Positions 1-4,583 of a DNA stretch of 6,406 nucleotides are shown here, piece after piece. Source of the stretch: an uncultured Pseudomonadota bacterium (GTDB lineage Bacteria > Pseudomonadota > Gammaproteobacteria > Burkholderiales > Eutrophovitaceae); NCBI GenBank assembly GCA_913057845.1, contig CAJXPC010000109.1:1-6406 (forward strand), given 5' to 3'. The position numbers were made by a program, and so were the translations under genes. How positions within the stretch are numbered: position 1 is the stretch's first letter; the number at the start of each line of letters is the position of its first letter. The notes beneath the pieces were generated by a model that did not search any database, was not told the DNA's origin, and worked only from the letters and a program-made list of their open reading frames with translations.

Positions 1-39
1 CTCTATTCGTCGGCAGCGTCAGATGTGTATAAGAGACAG
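1..39 (+). other. Residual Nextera sequencing adapter (non-genomic)
   Basis: Bases 7-39 match, base for base as I recall it, the 33-nt Illumina Nextera read-1 transposase adapter. The last 19 (21-39) are the Tn5 mosaic end. Bases 1-6 (CTCTAT) equal the last six bases of the commonly used i5 index CTCTCTAT, which sits directly before that adapter in the library primer. This is untrimmed library sequence at a contig end, not a natural transposon end. Genuine genomic sequence starts at about base 40, and no gene should be extended through this stretch. Confidence 0.97.
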
Positions 40-145
40 CTGTTACATCTTCCTCGGCATAAGTAGCTGAAATGTTCAATCCCATCGCGCAAAATATGAT
101 GAGTGCGACGCGCGTTAATGCGGTAAACGAAAGATGGTGTTGCAT
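40..145 (-). CDS. Exported protein of unknown function, N-terminal fragment (possible cytochrome c partner)
   Basis: Only the first 35 codons of a leftward gene remain before the adapter. The ATG (143-145) follows an AGGAGA Shine-Dalgarno (minus strand, 151-156) at 5-nt spacing, so the start is well supported. The fragment begins MQHHLSFTALTRVALIIF and shows a Sec signal peptide: an Arg at residue 12, a hydrophobic core at residues 13-24, and a likely cleavage site after TYA (residues 28-30), giving a mature start EEDVT. The product is therefore probably periplasmic. It lies downstream of, and in the same direction as, the PQQ dehydrogenase. In methanol and alcohol dehydrogenase loci that position often holds the electron-accepting cytochrome c or a periplasmic binding protein. 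No CXXCH or other family motif is visible in the remnant, so the function is left open. Confidence 0.75.
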
Positions 146-150
146 GTGGT

Positions 151-156
151 TCTCCT
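151..156 (-). promoter_or_regulatory. Ribosome binding site of the truncated exported protein
   Basis: AGGAGA on the minus strand, 5 nt before the ATG at 143-145. It is a near-consensus Shine-Dalgarno and fixes the start of a gene that would otherwise be judged on only 35 codons. Confidence 0.75.
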
Positions 157-219
157 GCGGATAGTGGCTACTCGAATCAACAATATTAAGTTATTTCTTA
201 ACTCTAATAAAGAGCTGAC

Positions 220-253
220 AAAAAAATTTGGGCGGGAAAACCCGCCCAAATTT
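220..253 (-). terminator. Intrinsic terminator after the PQQ dehydrogenase
   Basis: A perfect 13-bp inverted repeat (arms 224-236 and 241-253) encloses a 4-nt loop. The stem has seven consecutive G/C pairs next to the loop, with A/T pairs at the base. Read leftward, the right side of the hairpin runs into seven T residues (226-220), a classic rho-independent signal. It lies about 50 nt past the dehydrogenase stop and about 75 nt before the next leftward start codon. On the plus strand the hairpin is followed only by an interrupted T-rich stretch, so termination is mainly leftward. It probably ends most dehydrogenase transcripts and lowers expression of the downstream gene. Confidence 0.92.
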
Positions 254-302
254 CATTTCATTTCGACATTAAAAGCCGTCGAATCTGATTGATCAACTCA
301 CT

Positions 303-2066
303 TTACAGCGCGTAGACCATCAAAGTACCAGTGTCTGTTGACATGGTTGTGAATGGAGCGCCAAACAGTCCAGGGTAGTTACCTGCAACGTGTGAGCCCC
401 AACCAGTAACAACAGCAACGTACTGTTTTCCACCAGCCATGTAGGTGATAACACCACCGTGGGCACCAGTACCCAAGTTGTTTTGCCACAAGAGCTTACC
501 GGTCTTCGCATCGCGAGCGTCAAACATTCCGTCTGCGCCAGGTACAAAAACAAGATCGCCACCGGTTGACAAGAGAGAAGCAAGTACTGGGTACTTGTAC
601 TCAACACGCCATTTCATTTCGCCGGTCAAAGGATCACGGGCCTGAAGCGTACCGTAAGCAGCGTCAACTGGAGTGCCGTCTGCTTTTTGCTTAGGAGCCT
701 TAGAAGTCCATGACGCACCGAAGTACGCTTGACCAGAAAAGTCATCTGGACGCTCTGGATTTACAACTTCGATGTCAAAACAGAATTCCTGTGTGAGCAT
801 GAAGTGTGTATTTCTCTTAGGGTTGTAAGCGCCGGTATTCCATGAAATAGCCCCATCAATTGCAGGACATACGTCTGAGTGCTTACCTTCTGGTAGTTCA
901 CGTCGACCAACTAAGCGACCTTCTTTAGTAACACCTTTGATGTAGTTATAGGTCTCACCAATCATGTACGCATTGTTAACGGTCAACTCATTACCACCAC
1001 CAACTGAATCAGCGTCATAAACAAAAATGATACCGCCCTTATTTGGGTGAACCATGTTTCGCTTGCCGCCTTTTTCAATCATCAAGAACTCACCGACTGC
1101 TGAGTCAAAGTCCCAAGCGTCGTGTGGCATTTCTTGAAAGTAAGCAGTTAACTCACCGCTGTCTGCATCAAGAACAATTACTGAAGAGCTGTAGAGGTTC
1201 TCACCTGGACGTGGACCATTGTTCATCCAATCGGCGCCGATGTAGTCATAGTCAGGAGCTGGATTAGCTGTTCCCCACCAAACTGTGTTGGTTGCAGGAT
1301 CATAACTACCCGTCATCCAACCACCACCACCACCGATTTTCCAGGAGTCATTGCCCCAAGAATCACGTGAGCGCTGATCGCCACCAATGGTGTCAAATTG
1401 CCACTTAACTGAACCTGTTTTCGCATCAACTGCGTAAATTGGTCCACAACAACCAGATAACTCACCACCGTTTGCACCGATGATAACTGTGTCTTTAACA
1501 ACAAGAGGAGCACCTGTGAAGCCTTTGTTACCTTGGGCTACAGTCATGATCTCGTTATCCCAGACAACAGCACCTGTCTTAGCGTTAAGTGCGATTAAAC
1601 GTCCGTCAGTAGTACCCATGTATACATTGCCGCCTGAAATTGCTAGGCCGCGATTGTATGGGTTGTAGAACGTACCTTCAGCGCGCTCAACGTCAATTTT
1701 TGCAACGTGTTGCCACACTGGAGCACCAGTAGCGCCGTCAATAGCCCAGATCGTGCCTGATGTGGTCGTGTAATAAACGATGCCATCAACCGCGAGAGGG
1801 AAGCCTTGAATACCACGCTTGGTAGCAGATGGATTGTGCTGCCATGCAAGTTTCAAGTTCTTAACGTTCTTGGTGTTAATTTGCTTTAAGCCACTATGGT
1901 GATGACCAGAAAAATCTTTGTGGTACATCATCCAGTTAGCGTCATCATTTTGCGCGTTCAACAATCGATCCCAAGTGACATCTGCTGCCATTGCTTGAGA
2001 AGCGAAGCCGACGAACGCAACGGCTGTAATTGCCTTAACGGCAGCCGTAGAGGTCCAACGTGTCAT
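303..2066 (-). CDS. PQQ-dependent alcohol dehydrogenase, predicted lanthanide type, periplasmic
   Basis: A 587-residue quinoprotein of the methanol/ethanol dehydrogenase family, oxidising a primary alcohol (or aldehyde) in the periplasm and passing electrons to a cytochrome c. Residues 1-27 form a signal peptide with cleavage at AMA/AD. Beta-propeller W-motifs of the form DAKTGxxxW recur near 110-118, 161-169, 214-222, 478-486 and 519-527. By spacing to MxaF, W250 is the PQQ floor tryptophan, and E202, N268 and D319 are the metal ligands and catalytic base. D321, two residues after D319, is the extra Asp that marks lanthanide-dependent enzymes. C400 and C429 match the second conserved disulfide (29-residue spacing). 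The usual vicinal Cys pair six residues before the NRG arginine is replaced by F133-Y134, and a Cys-Cys pair sits at 206-207. The start has an AGGGAG ribosome site. It is not a typical XoxF or MxaF; the substrate is unknown. Confidence 0.95.
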   Translation of the reverse strand: MTRWTSTAAVKAITAVAFVGFASQAMAADVTWDRLLNAQNDDANWMMYHKDFSGHHHSGLKQINTKNVKNLKLAWQHNPSATKRGIQGFPLAVDGIVYYTTTSGTIWAIDGATGAPVWQHVAKIDVERAEGTFYNPYNRGLAISGGNVYMGTTDGRLIALNAKTGAVVWDNEIMTVAQGNKGFTGAPLVVKDTVIIGANGGELSGCCGPIYAVDAKTGSVKWQFDTIGGDQRSRDSWGNDSWKIGGGGGWMTGSYDPATNTVWWGTANPAPDYDYIGADWMNNGPRPGENLYSSSVIVLDADSGELTAYFQEMPHDAWDFDSAVGEFLMIEKGGKRNMVHPNKGGIIFVYDADSVGGGNELTVNNAYMIGETYNYIKGVTKEGRLVGRRELPEGKHSDVCPAIDGAISWNTGAYNPKRNTHFMLTQEFCFDIEVVNPERPDDFSGQAYFGASWTSKAPKQKADGTPVDAAYGTLQARDPLTGEMKWRVEYKYPVLASLLSTGGDLVFVPGADGMFDARDAKTGKLLWQNNLGTGAHGGVITYMAGGKQYVAVVTGWGSHVAGNYPGLFGAPFTTMSTDTGTLMVYAL

Positions 2067-2070
2067 AACT

Positions 2071-2078
2071 CTCTCCCT
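2071..2078 (-). promoter_or_regulatory. Ribosome binding site of the PQQ dehydrogenase
   Basis: AGGGAGAG on the minus strand, 4 nt before the ATG at 2064-2066 (6 nt from the AGGGAG core). Together with the signal peptide that begins at this ATG, it fixes the start. Confidence 0.75.
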
Positions 2079-2095
2079 AAAAGATTTAGAAGACT

Positions 2096-2123
2096 ATTTT
2101 ATTTATTCGCGAATGAATAAAAT
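2096..2123. promoter_or_regulatory. 28-bp near-perfect palindrome upstream of the dehydrogenase (candidate operator)
   Basis: Centred on CGCG between 2109 and 2110, 13 of 14 base pairs match across the dyad; the one mismatch is T2104 against G2115. The inner ten bases ATTCGCGAAT are perfect, flanked by AT-rich arms. It lies 30 nt upstream of the dehydrogenase ATG. The size and symmetry fit a binding site for a dimeric regulator near the transcription start. It could instead be a hairpin in the 5' untranslated RNA. There is no adjacent T-run in the leftward direction, so a terminator is unlikely. Confidence 0.6.
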
Positions 2124-2315
2124 TATTAGTACAAATAATAGATTTATCTACACTAGAACATTTGGACTGTTGCTGAATTTCTGTGAATCAGTTTGGAGCC
2201 AAAAAGCTACAAGTACAATAAACCTAAACTGTAATTTAACCCCACTAAATGTTCTTTGCAAGAGCCTTAACGATTTGTGGAAGAATATCTCACAGGTCTT
2301 TAGGAGTTGGGGCAA

Positions 2316-2348
2316 GATAAGACGTGATAAGACGTGATAAGACGTGAT
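2316..2348. repeat. Tandem 10-bp repeat, three copies of GATAAGACGT plus GAT
   Basis: The 33 bases have a perfect 10-bp period: three exact copies of GATAAGACGT (2316-2325, 2326-2335, 2336-2345) followed by GAT. Ten base pairs is close to one helical turn, so the copies face the same side of the DNA, as iterated sites for a regulator can. Slippage expansion of a short motif is the simpler alternative. It lies roughly midway between the two divergent genes. Confidence 0.9.
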
Positions 2349-2360
2349 CAGAGGTTTTGC

Positions 2361-2406
2361 AGTGCTGAGTGCTTAATTTTGTGCAATATATTTCTGAAGT
2401 CTGAAG
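2361..2406. repeat. Two further 7-bp tandem duplications
   Basis: AGTGCTG is followed at once by AGTGCTT (2361-2374, one mismatch), and TCTGAAG is followed by an exact copy (2393-2406). Both lie just right of the 10-bp tract, making this about 90-bp stretch rich in short tandem duplications. They may be replication-slippage scars or degenerate regulator sites. Confidence 0.6.
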
Positions 2407-2479
2407 TTGCGGTATCTCGGCACTTTATTTTTCAACAAGGCGTTTAAGAGAATATTTAAGATTTGGTTCTAGATTTAAA

Positions 2480-2508
2480 TTTACATTAATCTTATTAAGT
2501 TATTAAAT
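2480..2508 (+). promoter_or_regulatory. Candidate sigma-70-type promoter for the ferredoxin operon
   Basis: TTTACA (2480-2485, five of six to the -35 consensus) is followed after exactly 17 nt by TTAAAT (2503-2508, four of six to the -10 consensus). Initiation would fall about 15 nt before the ferredoxin ATG, leaving a very short leader. That would fit the absence of a Shine-Dalgarno there. In so AT-rich a region chance matches are common, so this is tentative. Confidence 0.3.
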
Positions 2509-2529
2509 TTCGACTACTTAACGTTAATT

Positions 2530-2850
2530 ATGGTTTCTAAAAGGGTTTTTCAAGTCAAACTCTTCGGTGGACCGGCTCCTATTGTGTTGGACTCGAAAGA
2601 GTTTATTTTGGTGGCATTGATGCGTCGCAATGTTAAGTTTCCGTATGCATGTCAGAACGGAGTATGTGGTACGTGTAAATGCCAATTGATCGCGGGTGAA
2701 GTTGTTTTGAACTCTTATTCGGAATCGGCGCTAACGGCCTATGAGTATGAGCAAGGTTTGATTCTCGCCTGTCGCGCTCGCGTTTTGTCTGACGTGATCA
2801 TCGGTAAGCTCGAGCCTGATTCGGACCCCGCGCATCGAGCAGGCGACTGA
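2530..2850 (+). CDS. Free-standing plant-type [2Fe-2S] ferredoxin
   Basis: A 106-residue protein that is a single plant-type ferredoxin domain, carrying one electron at a time in the cytoplasm. The cluster ligands are C41, C46 and C49 in the ACQNGVCGTC motif, and C81 in LACRARV (spacing CX4CX2CX31C). C51 is an extra, probably non-ligand cysteine. The sequence resembles the ferredoxin domain of oxygenase reductases, whose C-terminal CRA..SDV pattern it shares, but there is no FAD or NAD domain before or after it, so reductase and acceptor must be encoded elsewhere. There is no signal peptide. The ATG has no clear ribosome site, which may mean a near-leaderless transcript. The next gene starts 63 nt on in the same direction. 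Joint action with a Rieske or other oxygenase is inference only. Confidence 0.92.
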   Translation: MVSKRVFQVKLFGGPAPIVLDSKEFILVALMRRNVKFPYACQNGVCGTCKCQLIAGEVVLNSYSESALTAYEYEQGLILACRARVLSDVIIGKLEPDSDPAHRAGD

Positions 2851-2880
2851 TGATGTGCGATAATGTTGTTTCATCGTCAG
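2847..2880 (+). other. RNA hairpin at the ferredoxin stop codon
   Basis: CTGATGATG (2847-2855) can pair with CATCGTCAG (2872-2880) along nine consecutive positions including one G-U pair, with a 16-nt loop. The left arm contains the ferredoxin stop codon. No T-run follows, so it is not a standard terminator. It might be an mRNA processing or stability element separating ferredoxin from the catabolic genes, or chance. Confidence 0.35.
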
Positions 2881-2901
2881 ACGCATGATTAACACCGTTT
2901 G

Positions 2902-2907
2902 TAAGGA
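2902..2907 (+). promoter_or_regulatory. Ribosome binding site supporting a TTG start of the FAH-family gene
   Basis: TAAGGA lies 6 nt before TTG at 2914-2916. The first in-frame ATG is codon 44, inside the conserved HAREMG segment, so the TTG with this ribosome site is the only sensible start. Confidence 0.75.
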
Positions 2908-2913
2908 ATTTTT

Positions 2914-3609
2914 TTGAGCACCAAGCGCTTAACATTCGAACTAAAAATTGCACCGCGGGTGTCGGTTAATGATGATGAGTGCGAATTTCCCGTGAACAGA
3001 GTTTTCTGTGTTGGCCGTAACTATGCGGAGCACGCGCGCGAAATGGGTAATGACCCTGAGCGAGACCCCCCTTTCTTTTTCCTTAAGTCATTGGATGCAT
3101 TGGTGCCTGGCGGAGGAGCTATTAAGTATCCGAGGGCGACGAACGACTTGCATCATGAGATTGAAATGGTTGTAGCGCTCGGTCGATCAGGTTCTGACAT
3201 TTCTCACTCAGAAGCCTTAGATCATGTGTATGGATATGCTGTTGGTCTGGATCTTACGCGCAGAGATTTGCAAGCGCAGGCGAAAAAAATGAATCGACCT
3301 TGGGATTTCGGCAAATCGTTTGAACAAGGGGCGCCGATTACAGGAATAACGAGAGCCAGTGCTTGCGGACACTTATCGACTGGCGAAATTTCACTCACCG
3401 TTAATGGTAAAGTGCGTCAAATGGGAGACCTTGAAGAGATGATTTGGGATGTTCCTGAAATCATTTCCTTTCTTTCAAAGTTTTACCAATTGGAGGCGGG
3501 CGATTTAATTTTCACTGGAACACCCGCCGGCGTTGGTCCGCTTCAGCGTGGGGATAAACTTGTCGGACACGTATCCGGTTTATCCACTTTGTCGGTTGAT
3601 ATTTTTTAA
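2914..3609 (+). CDS. FAH-family hydrolase, fumarylpyruvate hydrolase (NagK)-like
   Basis: A 231-residue cytoplasmic fumarylacetoacetate-hydrolase-fold enzyme. Family marks run in order: CVGRNYAEHAREMG at 32-45 (H40 and E43 in the catalytic loop), PFFFLK near 53-58, the metal ligands E82 and E84 in HHEIE and D113 in GLDLTRRDLQ, the catalytic-type lysine in GKSF (K134), and GTPAGVGPL at 202-210. Length and motifs are closest, from memory, to fumarylpyruvate hydrolases of gentisate breakdown and to E. coli YcgM, which cleave acylpyruvates into pyruvate plus an acid. The FAH fold also serves 2,4-diketo-3-deoxy sugar acid hydrolases and hydratases. With sugar-acid genes as neighbours and no gentisate dioxygenase in view, the substrate is open. 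It starts at TTG with a good ribosome site, and the next gene follows 19 nt after its stop. Confidence 0.9.
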   Translation: MSTKRLTFELKIAPRVSVNDDECEFPVNRVFCVGRNYAEHAREMGNDPERDPPFFFLKSLDALVPGGGAIKYPRATNDLHHEIEMVVALGRSGSDISHSEALDHVYGYAVGLDLTRRDLQAQAKKMNRPWDFGKSFEQGAPITGITRASACGHLSTGEISLTVNGKVRQMGDLEEMIWDVPEIISFLSKFYQLEAGDLIFTGTPAGVGPLQRGDKLVGHVSGLSTLSVDIF

Positions 3610-3628
3610 ACATTGAATGGGTACATAG

Positions 3629-4540
3629 ATGGAAGACGTTACGAGTAAGACATGGCTTGAGGTTGCTCTAAACGGACCATGGACGCAAAAAAAACAATCC
3701 GGTATACCTATCAAAGTAGAGGACATCGTTCAGCAGGGCATAGATTGCGTGAATGCCGGCGCGTCGATCGTTCATGTCCATGCTTATGATGAACAAACCG
3801 GGCAGCAAAAAGACGACGTGGACGTCTATAAACGAATCATCGATGGTATTCGCTCTAAAGTGGATGCGGTTGTTTACCCGACTGTCCCGGCCTCAGGAAT
3901 GAATCCGATCGCCCAAGAAAGTACGGGCGAGGATCGCTACGCGCACATTGAATCTTTGGCCAAAGATGGTTACCTAGAGTGGACGGTGTTGGATCCGGGG
4001 TCTTGTAATATTTCGCATTACGATCACCTTAAAGAAGACAAGGTGGGATACGTGTATCAAAATAGTGAGCGAGACGTGCGTCATGGCATGGGTATTGCCC
4101 GTCAATATGGACTGCATCCGAGTTACGCAATTTATGAACCCGGATTTATACGACTAGGTGCGACGTTGCACTGGCGGGAGAGCACACTTGAGCCGGTTTA
4201 TAGATTGATGTTTAGCTCCGGATTCACGTTTGGTTTTCCTCCTGAGGATTATGCGCTAACGGCGTATCTGAATTTGCTAGATCAAGTTGCGCCTGGATGC
4301 AACTGGATGATGTCTGGACTTGATGTGGATGTCATACCGCTCATTCCTAGAGTCGTCATGGAAGGTGGTCATATCAGGGTCGGTTTGGAGGATGCACCTT
4401 TTGGTTGCGATAAATCCAACGTCGAGCTTGTGGAGAAGGCTGCTGAAGCAATACAAATGTCTGGGGGTGACTTGGCGCGTGCCGCTGAAGTTCGTCTGGC
4501 CGCCTCTAGTGCAAAACGCGAGGCGTTGGCCGGGATGTAA
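3629..4540 (+). CDS. Beta-keto acid cleavage enzyme (BKACE, DUF849 family)
   Basis: A 303-residue TIM-barrel Zn enzyme related to 3-keto-5-aminohexanoate cleavage enzyme (Kce). The family condenses a beta-keto acid with acetyl-CoA (or another acyl-CoA) to give acetoacetate plus a shortened CoA ester. Zn ligands are visible as H49 and H51 (HVHAYD) and E254 in GGHIRVGLED; R250 and D255 match Kce Arg226 and Asp231 in spacing. The N-terminal strand reads LEVALNGPW. Two departures from the common pattern stand out: HVHAYD where most members have H.HVRD or H.HIRE, and W18 about where Kce has Glu14, a residue I recall as binding the substrate amino group. A non-amine substrate is likely. No strong ribosome site is visible before the ATG, but it lies 19 nt after the FAH stop, so translation may be coupled. 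The true substrate cannot be read from sequence. Confidence 0.9.
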   Translation: MEDVTSKTWLEVALNGPWTQKKQSGIPIKVEDIVQQGIDCVNAGASIVHVHAYDEQTGQQKDDVDVYKRIIDGIRSKVDAVVYPTVPASGMNPIAQESTGEDRYAHIESLAKDGYLEWTVLDPGSCNISHYDHLKEDKVGYVYQNSERDVRHGMGIARQYGLHPSYAIYEPGFIRLGATLHWRESTLEPVYRLMFSSGFTFGFPPEDYALTAYLNLLDQVAPGCNWMMSGLDVDVIPLIPRVVMEGGHIRVGLEDAPFGCDKSNVELVEKAAEAIQMSGGDLARAAEVRLAASSAKREALAGM

Positions 4541-4571
4541 ATCCTAATACTTTTCAATGTTTAAATTACAA

Positions 4572-4576
4572 AGAGG
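4572..4576 (+). promoter_or_regulatory. Ribosome binding site supporting a TTG start of the PdxA2-like gene
   Basis: AGAGG lies 7 nt before TTG at 4584-4586. The first in-frame ATG falls within the conserved GITMGDPAG segment and would remove the first beta-strand, so TTG is preferred. Confidence 0.7.
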
Positions 4577-4583
4577 TTAGCTC

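Larger units (their letters stand above)
2067..2529. promoter_or_regulatory. Divergent intergenic regulatory region
   Basis: This 463-bp AT-rich stretch separates the leftward dehydrogenase from the rightward ferredoxin operon and must carry both promoters. I find no convincing gene in it. It holds a palindrome (2096-2123), a 10-bp-period tandem tract (2316-2348), two 7-bp tandem duplications (2361-2374 and 2393-2406) and a candidate rightward promoter (2480-2508). For the leftward promoter only a TATTAT -10-like hexamer (minus strand, 2135-2140) stands out, with no good -35 at the right distance, so that gene may need an activator. No regulator gene is present in the window. Confidence 0.7.

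Noticed and set aside
21..39. Natural transposon end (Tn5 mosaic end)
   Set aside because: It is continuous with the Nextera read-1 adapter and an index tail at the sequence edge, so it is library-derived.
303..2066. Naming the dehydrogenase xoxF, mxaF or exaA
   Set aside because: The lanthanide Asp is shared with XoxF, but the vicinal Cys pair is not in its normal place and loop lengths differ (48 rather than about 66 residues between metal Glu and floor Trp). A specific symbol is not justified.
2113..2337. A 74-codon plus-strand open frame in the intergenic region
   Set aside because: It has no ribosome site, begins inside the palindrome, ends in the tandem repeat tract, and its translation has no recognisable domain or coding-like composition.
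2316..2348. CRISPR-like or origin iteron array
   Set aside because: Units are 10 bp with no spacers, only three copies, and no cas, rep or dnaA genes nearby.
3617..3628. An alternative ATG start just upstream of BKACE
   Set aside because: This ATG runs into TAG after three codons, so it cannot begin the enzyme.
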